Origin: Pelecanus crispus
Taxonomy: Eukaryota; Chordata; Aves; Pelecaniformes; Pelecanidae
NCBI RefSeq assembly: GCF_030463565.1
Contig: NC_134652.1
Span: 11,943,397-12,007,396, forward strand
Length of the DNA: 64,000 nt
Reading direction: 5' to 3'
Shown: piece after piece, positions 24,481 through 37,100 of the stretch
How the letters are laid out: every line of letters begins with the position of its first letter
Numbering within the stretch: the first letter of the stretch is position 1
Program-made: the position numbers and the translations under genes
The notes under the pieces: model-generated
What the model was told of the DNA's origin: nothing
The model's database searches: none
The model's input: the letters and a program-made list of their open reading frames with translations, nothing else

Positions 24481-27400
24481 ATAACACCACCCATGCTATT
24501 GTAATTGCAGTCAAATAATAATGTTATATCCACCACAATCATAGCCATCATCAAACACCAGAGGAGTCGAGGAGTCTGGTAATGCAAGCAATATCATCTC
24601 TTCACAGTCTCCACAACCCAAAATTATCTACAATCTGGAATAAGTTCTTAAAGACAGCTCATGAGATCAAGGTCTCAGTACAGAGAAAAACTGGAAACAG
24701 ACCAGTGATGGACTTCAAAACAAAAGAGGTTTTAAGGACAGCATGTGGTGACAAGGATGGAAATCACTTTCATCTGTGGTTTTCCTGACCTGGTCCTGCA
24801 TGTGTGTAGACAGGAGCTGGTCTCAAGGCTGGCATACAGCAAAATGCTGTTGTAAGCATTGCCCTACTCCCTGCTGCCAGGACTCATCCCCCCAGCTCTG
24901 AGCACCCTGCTCACCCCGGGGTGTAAGGGGGGAAGCTGCCCCTTACCACCTTATGGAGAAGAGACAGGGAGAGGAAAGCCAAGCTCATCCGCACTCCGTG
25001 CATCCAAAACCTGCTCGCAAGAGCAACCACTGCAAAGGGCTGGAGCAGTGATCTGGAGAGAAAAGACAGATTTCTTGACCAATGGCTCTCTTAAAATACA
25101 CCTCACTATTCCTTTTGTCATCCACTCTGGTTTCGGAGCAGCCTGTGAACAGTCAAGGCAGAGAATTTGTTTAACAGAATTTACCAGCTTTACATCCTTC
25201 TTTATAGCTCTTCCTGGTTAGCTGACCATGTACCCTAACCCTTAGATAACCTTCTCAGTAATTCTCCGTGCACTGGCCCTCCTATCTCACTGACCTGTCA
25301 CTTAACTTACTGTAGTGAAATGTCTCCACTAATTTTTTGTTAGTCTTATTCAGATCTCAAAACAAAAAATGAAAAAGATGATTATTCCTCAATCCTATTC
25401 CCCAGCAGCCACAATGTACACTTTTTTCCCTCCATTCTCCATTTCATACAGGAGCAATTTCTCCTCCAACTTTCTAAACTAGCAACTTCTGACAAGGGAT
25501 TGGAGTACTGGATCCTGAAGCTGGGCTGCAGCAAGGAGCAATTTTCACTAGCTGTATATTCATATGAGTAATCAAAGTATGTAATTGCTGGGGAAGGCAG
25601 GTGAGAATGCCCCCAGGCCAGGTCCTGCACAAACAGTGACCGATAATGCTGTCCCCAAGGCCATACACACACACAGAGTAGGCAAAGGTACTGTCTACCC
25701 TCCTCAACCCCTTAACCACTCTCAGACTCCAAAGCTGTTTTAAAACATATTGTGCACTTGCAGAAAGGTCTTAAACTCATCATAAGTTTGCACCAAGCAC
25801 CTGAGCTCCATCTCACCACTCCAAACAGGCTAGACAAAGAATATTTGGCTATCAATCGGCATCATAATACTAACTCCCATGTCCCAGCACTGAAACCAAA
25901 AAGCTTAATGACTTAGCCAGGGCCCAGAAGAAAGGATATAACGTAGAAGCAGCATGAGAACTTACAGTCATTACACCAGCTGTGAAAAAAGTGTCTGTTG
26001 TGTTCAGGTTTTTTTCCAGCGCGTATTTTGCCCAAGGCTGGTGGTGTTCACTTGTTGAGCAGCTCTTTGGTGGTCTGCGGGAAGCTGATTGGTCTTCTCA
26101 GTGGGGCAGTTCTGGTTCAGAAAGGATAATTTAAGACAAAGGCTATCAGCCTGTTGTCCAGCTTAGAAAAAGTGGCTGAGCCTGCTCAGGGGCTGCCTTC
26201 CAGTGGAATGAGTAGCTGCTTGACACAGGGATCTTTTCTCAGCTAAGTAATGAGCTGTATTGATTTTCCTCAAAAAGAAAATTGGACTTTTACAAACAAT
26301 GCAACAAGCTGCTTGAGTCAGGATGTTGCTGAAGTGATCTTGTGACCACCGCAGGCTCTTGTGTTTATCATGAAAGAGAAAAAAAAAGTCAGTGGGTTTA
26401 TTCTGCAAGGGTAGGTTACACCAATAAAAAACAAATCTCCCTTCAAATACATTGGGCAAGTACCAGACTAACATGCCCTGCAGGGACAGTTGACATTGAC
26501 TCATTTGGAAAACAGCTGCAGGAACAACCCAACAACCCCTGTGTTTATTCTCCTGCGTTGAGGCCCTAAAGCCTGCAGCAGGAGTCCACGACTCTCTCCA
26601 TGTGGTCTCTTTGCAGGGATCATGTGAACGTTCTCACCGCTGGCTGGACACCTCTCCAGCAAGGAGCACTGAGCTACTTCATTTGGACCACCCAGTAGCT
26701 CATTGCTCTCAGTCAGGACAAAATAAGGGCAGAGCTCCTGAAAACATCTCTCTCCTCATTCCTGAGCTATTGAGCATCTTTGACTTCCCAAGAAAGTCTC
26801 ACCACATGGCAGAGCCCATGGGATTGTCCTGTTCACTTAGACCAGACTCTTCAGGTCTGGCCAGCATAGGTTTAGTTCTTACATCCTAAAGCTTAAAATT
26901 ATTAGCTATAATCTCCATTTCAATTCCCACACCTACAGCATATTCTTGAAGCTGACCTGACAGGAGAAAAATATTCAGCCAAGTTCTAAGCTGTCAGTGG
27001 AAAATGATTCCTGCCCTGGTACCTCTCTAAAGGTCCCAGTGGCCTTGCAGCTCTTTTGACCTTTCTGCAGGACACAGGCCACCAGCACCAAGGTTTTAGG
27101 GTGGCTGGGAACTGCCCCCATTTCCTTCAGCACACAGGGAAATCCTGCCTCCGCCATTGCAGTCACTGACGCAGGACTCACAGTGCTCTCCATCCAACAT
27201 GGAGATCATGATGCCCGCACAAGGTGCTGAGTGAACCTTCATCCAGCGCTGAGCCCCCCACTGCCGCAGCTCACGGGTCTCTCATCTGAGCTGCACAGCT
27301 GCAAGTGAAGAGAGCATCGTCCAGCGGGGCATGGGGTGTGTGCAGATCCCTCTTTCACTCTCTCTGACCCCCTCCTTCTCCCCACCTTCCTCCATCCACC

Positions 27401-29172
27401 CACTGTGAGTACTTTTGGCCCATGTTTGTGCAGTCACCCTCAGCAAGGGGCAGGGGCTCCCCAGTGCAGAACACCTGAGCTGCAGGGCATTGTCTTTACA
27501 GAGCTGAGCCCTGACACTCCCCCCTGAACTGCGAACAGGCCTGTGGGAATGAAATAGGAGAGCCCCAGGCCAATTCCTACTGCTAAGCAGGGAGATAACA
27601 CAGCTACAGCCTTTTCCTTAGCTTCCTGCAATGAGGGAACAAGCCAAGGCACAGCAGCTCGGGGGGGCCCGAGCCCTGCTTGGCAAGGATGGGTCAACAC
27701 CAAAAGGAAATTTCCCCCCTCTAGTCAAAAAGGATCATTGCAGAGCACCTGAAAGAAGAAACCCAACCATGATGTGACAGGTGGTCTCATGCGGCCAGGC
27801 TGTCCCCAGAAACCCCACCCCAACAGGGTTTACATTGTGCCCCAGGCCCCCAGGGCTGTCACATCCTCAGGCAGCAATGGCAGTGCCTCCTCCAGTTCCC
27901 AGCTACATGCTCAAAGTCCCCCAAGCAGCACTGCCAGTGCCACAGCAGGCAGGAAGGCAGTGGGGGGTATTCCCTCGACGTCCCGCTCCCAAGGCTTTGC
28001 CACTGCACTGCAGTCTCATGCACCCACTGCTTCCAATGGCCCCAGAAGGCAACGGGACTCCCACGCAACCACCAGCTCTCCAGCAAAGCAGGAGGCATCT
28101 TCAACCTGGCACTCAGCCTGACTGTTAAATGCCATGACATCCAATTGCTCTTTACAGTTCAATTCAGAGATCAAAAGATCCCTGTCTCTGTCTTAAGTGA
28201 TATCTGTGGACTCTGGAATTAAGCACTTATGGGCAATAATTTCTCTGATCAGGCATGGACACTTGTAGAAACCTCCTGGGAAAAAAAAAAACTAGTCAGT
28301 GTTTGCAAAATTAGAAAACTAAAGAAAAAATCAACAGCAGTAAACTCAGCAGGGACGAGAAGCGTTAATTTTGTGTTGGTAAATGGGAATTACAAGAAAA
28401 TGGAAAATAAATAAAAATGCAAATTCAAAGTCGTAAAAAAGCACAATTAAAAGAAGTAGCTGTCATACCTGTATCAGAAAGGAATGCAGTTATAATCACA
28501 AAATAGGCTTTTCTGATATTTTTCGTATCAGACATTTTTGTGGTTTATTTAGTGCATTATAAAATCTGGAGAAATATTACTCTCCAGTAAACCAATGTCT
28601 TATTTAGTTTTAAAGACATGAGGGGAAGAAAGATTTACAAAACCTTCAGCTTATAAAACAAGATAACATTTTCTTTTCTAACAGGATAAAGAAAGACCAT
28701 GCCAGTAAGTGATGAACTTGCCAGCATCAGGACTGTCAGCAAGATGCTCTTGCCAAACATGTGGACACACTATAAGTAGCTATATCTGACCTAGGTTTAA
28801 ACAAAATAGCTTTGGCAATGGGTGTAAGGAAGATGGGCACCACGTTGTTGCAATGCGCTCAGCTCCTGACCATCTGCCTGACCCAGCTTCTGCACGGTGC
28901 ATTTTCCCCAGGAACCAACAGTACTTTGCTGCACCCATCCCCATCAGCGTTAGTGGCTGAACAGCACTTAGAAAGGAGGGGTGAAGGACTGAGAGGTGAT
29001 CACCAGCTCAGGGTAAGGCATAATAATCCCATTTTTTCCAAAGATTCCTCATTTACAATTCCTCTTCCCTTTAATACAGACTGTGTTGGTTTAGTGATGC
29101 ATGAGCTTCTTTTGATCCTGTTTAGGGAAGTAACAGGAGATCTCCAAAGTTCAGACTAACAGTGCCTTTTCA

Positions 29173-29190
29173 AAAAAAAAAAAAAAAAAA
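29173..29190 (+). repeat. Poly(A) run
   Basis: About 18 A's. I looked upstream for a processed retrocopy and found no recognisable protein in the preceding 400 bp. Confidence 0.8.
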
Positions 29191-29320
29191 GACAAATTTT
29201 GCTCCCTGTCTTAATTTTGAGATGCCTGATGTCACCTGACCATGTTCACACAACACCTGACATCCTTCCTAAAAATGGAATAAAAGCAGCAAAATCTCTC
29301 CTCTCCCCTTGCTATCATCC

Positions 29321-29400
29321 TTTTAATAATTCTGCAGAATTAGGCTGAATGTGCTGATTATTTTCCACGTGCATTAATTATGGCCAAATCATGCTAGCAA
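29321..29400. promoter_or_regulatory. Motif-dense candidate regulatory block
   Basis: Within 80 bp there is a perfect 16-bp palindrome TAATTCTGCAGAATTA (29327-29342), a CACGTG E-box (29366-29371) and CATTAATTATGG homeodomain-type sites just after it. Non-coding. Such clusters are typical of developmental enhancers; conservation cannot be tested here. Confidence 0.25.
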
Positions 29401-30828
29401 AGGAAAATGTACAGCCTGCTGTTCCCTCTCAGCACCCTTCTCTCACCCTGCTCTCAGAATAGTCTCAGCCTGGAGGGCATCTGCCAGTGTGATTAACAGT
29501 GTGAAATGGGGAAGGGAAGGAGGTGGGAAGATGAAGGAAAAAGACCTTTCCTTAAAACTCAGACATGGTTTTTGGCTTATCAGAGCAAGCGAGCAAAACC
29601 TTGAGAGCATCCTGCACTTGCAGCTGTGAGGTTCCTGAGCTCATGAAATCCAGACAAATGCATGAGCAACTGTTGTCATCTTCTGCAGTCTTATTCCTGT
29701 CCCTGTCCAGAGCTCCACTCCAAACTTACATATCCAAACATGGTGCATGAGAAATACCTGACAAACTTTTCTCTTTTTCCATTGTGGCTGTGCTTATTAA
29801 AATATTAAAATATTCAGTAATTGCTTAATGATTTATGAAGAGCTGCAAATGGTCAACCTATTGCAGTAGATTTGGATGGAGCCCACCGGGACAAAAGGTA
29901 GGAGGAAAGCAGGTTATTCCCTCCTTGACTGGATTTCTGTCTCCCAACTTTGCAGCTCTACAGAGCAAGTATTCCCCTCAGAGCTGGCCAGGAGGTTCCC
30001 TTCACCACCAACCAAGAGAAAGTGAGTGCTCAGAGTGATTCAACTTGCCTTAATGCAGATGTCTAAAACAGGCTGAATCCATCGAGTTCTGGATCACCAA
30101 GGAGATGATGACCACCTTTTGGGAAGCCTTGGAAGACAATCACCCACTTGGCCTGGGTTCTGGAGACAAAATGAAACTGCATATGTCTAATTTAGAGCTG
30201 TGAATGTCATATTTCAGGCTTGATTTGGCCATCACCACTCTCTGCAGGGAGGCAGCTTGTGCTACCAAGCAAGGAGAGAAGCACAGTCTCTGATCTTCAG
30301 CCTGTAAACTCCTCCAAAGAGGATCCCTGCTGTTGGCTTTCCTCCACAGCAGCTGCTGCTGCGTCAGAAGAATAGGTTCTGCCAGGAAGATTTTTCCATT
30401 TTCCTTTTGTTTTGCCAAAATCCTTGAGGGCACTGTCACTTTAAAAAAAAATTGCACCTGAAAGAAAGCAGATATGAAGTGGAGACAACCTGGCAGAAGG
30501 ATAGGGTGACAAAGCCAGGAAGCAAGCAGTTAGTGCTGGGCTATTTCCAGATGCATTGTGGTCATGCCACACATTAATAAGTTGCGACAGGCATAAAGAT
30601 GGGCAAATGTTTGTCTATAAATCCAGCTGCTTCATACATAGATACAGCCACTGAGAATTCTGCTCAGGAGCATGTTTCTAGCGCCTATCTTTGCAGAGCA
30701 GGGCTAGATAGTAGGGACCCAGAAGGGGGGAAATTCAGAGTTCAAATGAAAAGCCTTCAAAGGCTCTTAATGCAGCTGAACATGCAGAAACACACGTATG
30801 TTTCATGTCCCATAGCAAAAGGGTTAAG

Positions 30829-31133
30829 AAGTTAGCGACAGGACGAGAGGAAATGGGCTCAAGCTGCGCCAGGGGAGGTTTAGGTTGGAAATTAGGAAAA
30901 ATTTCTTTACGGAAAGGGTGGTCAAGAATTGGAACAGGCTGCAAATGAGAGGTGGTGGAGTCACCATCCCTGGAAGTGTTCAAAAAACGGGTAGATGTGG
31001 CACTTCAGGACATGGTTTAGTCTAGTCTACCCTTGATTGGTTTAGAGTAGACTTGGTAGTGTAGGTTAATGGTTGGACTGGATGATCTTAAAGGTCTTTT
31101 CCAATCTAAACAATTCTATGATTCTATGATCCT
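30829..31133 (+). mobile_element. CR1 LINE fragment, 3' end only (about 305 bp)
   Basis: Homologous to the first CR1 copy but in the opposite orientation. It starts at gttagcgacaggacgagagg, passes through gaaatgggctcaagctgcg and gagtcaccatccctggaagt, then the 3' UTR wording ggttggactggatgatctt. It ends in two ATTCTATG octamers (31113-31128). Compared with the first copy it has several substitutions and a small rearranged segment at caggctgcaaatgagagg, so its frame is broken and it is probably older. Confidence 0.92.
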
Positions 31134-34100
31134 AAGTCAGTGCATGTCAAAGCGCTTAGTACACATTGCCCGAGTTCTTCCCAGGCAAGTGCAAAAGTCT
31201 CTCCTCCTGCTGACAGTGTCTGAGAGACTCCCTGAGACAAAAGAAAGGCCGTGCAGAAGTGTTTTTGCTGAAGGATGTTCCTCTTCCTCCAGCCTGGAAA
31301 TCCAGATCCTCATAAGTCTTTGTATGGGTGGTTCACATTCTCTATTATAGCTGTTTAATGCTGTAAGGGCTGCATCCAAAACCTGCTGAAAAGCTTGCGC
31401 TGTGAGGTGGATCAGGCCAGCAGCAGGTATGCAGTATGGCCTGAAATCTCAGACTTGCAATGGTTTTGTTCTCTGGGAATAGAGACACACACAGTAATCT
31501 GCTGTGACAGCAGGTAGCTTGAGTGTTTACTGAAAGATGGATTTTCCTCCCCGTCATGCCCAGAGCAATGCAGTCAGGCAAAACAAAGCGATCACAAAAA
31601 TTACACAGTGACAGAACCAAAACATGTCACAAGAAAAACGCCTTCTGGTGTTGTTTTGTTGGTTTTGGGGGGGAGCATCCCAGCTGGGTTCTGAAAAAGA
31701 TCCCAGCACTCCCATCAGTAATTTGATCCATTTAAAAGAAATATCTAAGAAATATCACAGCTTTCTCCCTATGATAGTGATCAGGCATGGGTTTGGCTGA
31801 AATAGCTCTTCTCTTCAGTATTGAGGACTTCTCTTGAAGTCATGCAGCATACAGGAGATGGGATGTTCAGCTTACAGGGTCTATTTAAGTTCCATGAAAG
31901 TTAATGTGTTCCTGGGCAAGTCATCTCTTGGAGCCCAGCCTACCAGGCAACAGCAAAGAGGATGCTCTGAACTTGCAAGGTGAAGAGTTTGTGTTGCTCA
32001 CCACCCTCAACCCAAGGGACTTGGTAGACCTGACTGCCTGGCCCTCCCTGTGCCACCTTGCAGCTCTCTTGATCTTAGGCATCATACCAAAGGATTTGTG
32101 TAATGGGCTAACAAAGGCGATAACAGTTGAAGCCCCTAGAAACCCCCTTGGGAAATGCAGCTGACACCTGCTGGCCTTCTCCATTAGATCATGCATTGCT
32201 GGCTCCTGATGTGATCTTGACCTCTAGGTCCCATCATGACATCATCTATGTTTTCACACAGAGGCAGATGAACTGAATCCCATCAAGCAGGTCCGAGATA
32301 AATTTTTCCCCCCACAGACATACTCTGTTTCATACTTAGGAAAGCCTCTAGTGCTACCTGATGTAAACGCTCTGCAGTCTGGTGGCCTTGGTGCCTTCTC
32401 ATCACTGCATTCTCCACAGACTCTGGTCATAAAGGTCACAGGCAGGACTTTCCCTGACACACATTGCAAAGATGAGGTCAAACTATCAGGCAGGGCTGGA
32501 GAAGCGTGCACTCTGTACAGTGCACGTTTCTGTACCACTGCCCAAGGTGGAGTGCTCTGAAGTACATTTCAAATAAAACGCACTCACGTTCATCAGCTCC
32601 AAAGGAAAAAAAGTCCCCCTGTAAGATTTTAGAAGGAAGGGCAGAGCACTGCTAGATCTCTGCTTGGAAAAGACAAAGTCAGAGCAGAGCTTAATATTAG
32701 ATTAGTGAGAAGTTTAGATGAAAAACACTCCAAAACCCCTTGTATGCTGTCTCAGTTAGTATCGAAGGGTACCCTGCAGGTTTTCAATCATTTCCAGGAC
32801 TTTGGCACCAGCATCAATGTTTGCAACCTGAACTCACTTTGAACACAGTGTTCCCAGCAGCCGTTGCAGCTATTGGCTTAAGAAAGAAAATGCTGGAGAG
32901 GCTGAGGCAAAGACACATGTGAAAAGGAGAGAAACCTACCTCGTGGCTTCTGTGAGATTCTCAGCAACAGTGCACCAGACAGGCAAGGATGGCAAAAAAG
33001 GGCCTTGAACAGAAATACTACTCTGATACAGCCTGTCTTGCAAGGACCATTCCTTCTTCTCCCCATCCCTTGATATTGTTCCTGCTTCTGCTTAAAAAAT
33101 AAAATAAATTTTTAAAAAATCAGAAGTTAACAGTGCGTGACTCCTTTTCTTGACTATGTAAATAGCATTGCTTATGGGAAACCATGGCTATCTGCATACC
33201 ATTCTCCTGATTCTTAGAAACTCTTACGTACTTTCAAAAATCTTCCCAGAACTATGACTGAAGATGGTTGCCAACACGGCAAAGTGTGAACCTGCAATTC
33301 AGCAGCCCGTGGGCAAAAGCTGCTCACTTGCATCCATGTTTCCCTCCAAAGCTGGTGGTTTTGGATTCTGCACAGCCTGGTTTCTGCCGTGCCTCTGAGA
33401 GCCTGCAAGCTCATCTCCTGCCTCCAGTGAGAGCTCCCCATCCCTCCTCCTCTGAAATGACAGGCCGCATTAGACCGTTCAGAATCACATTTAGTTCTCA
33501 TTTTCTAACAGACACCCAAGATAATATTTTTAGAAGAAGCTATACTGGTATTTGCAAAAAATAGCTGCCTTTTCTTTTATCCCAAATGGGGTCTTTTCCA
33601 AGTTTCTTTTCCTGCTTTAGTCATATCTCTAAAGCTGTTTGCATTAAACAATCCGATTCTAGAAGCACATTGATCAGACTCTCTTTGGGCTTCTATTGCG
33701 TATGCCTTTCTCTGTGTCACAAGGCAAAAATACAATCAGCTCAGCTGTAACCTAATTCTCTTCCCCAGTAGAGGATACCCCAATCTGAGGGCCATATATG
33801 GGTGTCAGCAGGTTGATTCAGTGTTTGCATGGTGCCACTGATGTCTGTGCATCAAGAGGAGCTTCCCAAGACCCCACCACCACCATGGGGAGTCTGCCCT
33901 TTCCCATCCCTCACAGTTAAAAAATGCGGATCAACAGCCTGGTGCAATCCATCAAACCGAAAGGAGAGCCACCAGCATGGGCTGACTTTGTGAGGCACTG
34001 ACCTGCCCGCCTGGCTGTGTTACTGGCGGGGGGGGGCTCAGAAATCTGCTTTGGGAATGGTTTTCTCTGCTTGGCTACATTTTCAGCTCTGCTGAAAGCT

Positions 34101-37100
34101 TGGCAGGGCTAGGGAAAAGACATCCCTGACGGCTGTGGGGGCTCTGCTACCTGCTGGCAAGGAAGCTTGAGGCAATTCAGCAGCACAGAGGTGAGCCGTA
34201 GAAACAAAGACAGGTTTGTTTGGGATTTTGTAGCAGCTTCCTGGAAAAAGCACCTGGGTTTAATGAGGTGGTGCAGAGGCAAGGCAAGCATGGCGTGCTG
34301 GTGCCTGCAGATGGGCTGGCGCTGAGCTGCAGGCAACCCGCAGCCACAGGAGCAGAAGAGCAGAGTAAGGCAGGGAGCCCTGGGCTCTGGCTCCTTCCCC
34401 AGGTGTCTGCAGGCACCCTTCTGGTGATGCTGAGAGCATTGGGGATGCACCTACCCTGAGCAAGGACCGTTGCCATCTCCCTTCCCCACTGCCAGCGGGG
34501 TGCAGACCTGCCTTTTGTGGGCAGTCAGGGACAGCATGGCCCCACAAGCCCGCCCAGACCAGGGCCTGTGTTCCTGCTGGCAGAAACCAAAGGAAAGGGC
34601 AGGAAACAAAAAGGGAAACCATGCCTGACCCTAAAGACACCAGAGGATAGAGAGATCATTTGCCACCACACCAAACCCACAGGCGGGCATCAAACTCTCC
34701 ATCCCCAGCTGGTTCCTGAGAACTACAGCAAGGGGGTGGGCAAACATGACCCCAGGAGGTCCTCAGCACAGGTCTGGCTTACCTGCTGCCAAAAGGCTGG
34801 CAAGATACTGCTTTATACCAAACTGAAAGAGATCAGCTTTCTGTTCCTGTTAAGCTTTATCAGCTGGCCCATGCTGAATTATTTAAATCCATCTTTTATT
34901 AATATACCATGGCTTTTTTTCACTCAACCTCTACCAAGTCATTTAACTACTCTGAATGGATTGCACTAGCTTCATCCCCATGCGATGATGCTGGAGGTGA
35001 TGAGAGGGACAAGCCACTGCTCTGCTGCTGCTTCTGAAGCGTTTCAGATGCCAGTAGACCAAAGTGGTCTGCTGGATGACTAGAGCACTGGATTTACCCT
35101 CATGCTTAATGGGAGGTCTTGTCTAAACATGCAGATCATATTGCTGCGTTATGACAATACCTTTATTTAGAAAACTCCTGCTGGGATATTGTACATACTC
35201 TTAAAACAAGCTTAGTGTACCCAAAACCAAGCGAACATTGGCTAAAATACTGCCAGTGCCAGTACAGGGGCCAAACACCAGCACTAAAAATTGGGCACTG
35301 AAGGGAACATATGCCCAGCCCCTTCCAGCGTGCATCATCACCCATCGCTAGCCCTCTGGGTATGTGACTGCAGTTGCCCACAATACTGCACTGCCAGGAG
35401 AGAAGACGCCTGCTCAGGAGACCCCAGGTCCCCAGGTGCAGTGCAAGCTGCTCTGAAGTCCTGCCCCACCAACAAGGGACATGGCAGAAAGCACCTGCCT
35501 GGGTGCCAGGACAGTGATCTGTGCCCAGCCAGAAGCAGAGGTGCCAGGAGAGCAGAGATTATGGCCTTGGCGCTCAGGCAGCTCTGGGACTGAGTTTTGA
35601 GGATCTACATTTGAGATATGAGCACCTACATGAGGCTTACGCCATCAAAATTCCCTCCACATACATACAGGATCAAAAAACTCAGGCTGAGGAGGAGTTC
35701 GGGAAATAATCTAATCTGGCCTCTTGCCCCAACAGACCAGCCCTAAATATTTGCTATCCCTCCTTCTGCAAACTGTTGTCCAATGCGGGTGCTGGGCTTA
35801 AAGATCAGAGGCTTCAACAGGGCCTAGCCATTCAAAGTCCTCTTAAGAGCTCACACAGCTTTCACAAGGTATGCACATATTATTTTTATTCCTCGCTTGC
35901 CTTTTTAACACCTATCTGTGTTGATCACTTGCTATGGCATGCAAGATTTTCAGAGCAGGGCCATTTCTGTCTGATGTGTGATGATGTATGAGACCTCACA
36001 GACCTGGTACTACCCCAGTGTCAGTCACATGGAGGTGGCACGACCCTGAGCGTGGGCACGTACCAAGTGTGGTCAGACACACCAACTAGCAAAAGAAGGA
36101 GCAGGCCTGCTAAAGGTGCCCTCAGAACAATAAACCTCCTTGACTGGGACAAAGCACCCCTTTGTGCTTTAAGTGGCTGGAGAGAGGCCACAACTGGCCA
36201 TGCCTGCAAATCCAACAGGCTTTAAAATGCATGAAAAATTCTCAATAATTTAACTAAGTAGGCAACCTTGTGCTAACAAATGAAACCGTATCTACTGCTG
36301 CAGGAACAGAGTGGATTTATTTGTCACTCCAGGTTATAAAGCAATGTTAGGCTTTTACAGATAAAGCAGGACACTGCAATATTGATAAGATACCTGGGTT
36401 TGGTTTATAAATGCAACATGAATTCCTCTCTCTTAGGGAATTAGAACAGACCCTGGCTACCTGCATGCAGGCAGGCAGGGCTTTCGCCTCCAAGCAGGTC
36501 TTTGGTTTGACCAAACCAAGGACCCTTTTTCAGTTTCCACTCACTGGCAGGTGGACTTTGGCAAATGAGACTACTTCTAGCTAAGTATCTATCTCCAAGG
36601 GCAAGCAGCTGATTTCTGACAGCTACATACAGAGGCTTGGGCAGGGGGAAGGTGTGACGAAGGCAGAGAGCAAGGTTGTAATACTTCCAAAGTTGATAAA
36701 TCACCCACAAAACAAGCCAATCCCTGTCCAAAGCAGAGCTGTAGAGAACCACAGAGGAAGAGGCAAAGCTCATTTTTATAGAGAAAGAATAGATGATAAA
36801 TAATCCAACCAGCACAAACTGACCAGCACGATAAGTGACAGGGCTCCAAGTGGTCCGTGTCTAATTTACAAGACTGTACTTAAAGTTCATAATGAAATTC
36901 CAGATATTCTGGTTTATCTCTGGCCTGGCCTATTCAAACTGTGCTGCAAGCAAAGAACTGAGGGCTGAGAGCTTGGTTTTGCTGTGGCTTTCTTCCTCAG
37001 GTCTGACAAAAAGGGAAATGCCAGCTTCATTAAGTTTTATTATCTGTTTTCTTCCTCAATTAAGCCACTGCCACCTGTGCAGGGCACAAGTGCAGCAAAG

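Larger units (their letters stand above)
6846..30828. other. Intergenic, about 24 kb, no gene seen
   Basis: No frame here shows a recognisable family. The longest run 115-143 codons and coincide with pyrimidine-rich or GC-richer stretches. It contains three strong inverted repeats (13936, 16997, 18546), several homopolymer or pyrimidine tracts, and two motif-dense blocks (24.4 and 29.3 kb). Transposable-element content is very low, as expected for a bird. Its position downstream of ADRA2A fits the gene-poor interval known there in other vertebrates (toward GPAM). Confidence 0.65.

Noticed and set aside
28812..29190. Processed retrocopy: 115-codon frame followed by a poly(A) run
   Set aside because: The predicted product matches no family I recognise, and no poly(A) signal or target duplication accompanies the A run.
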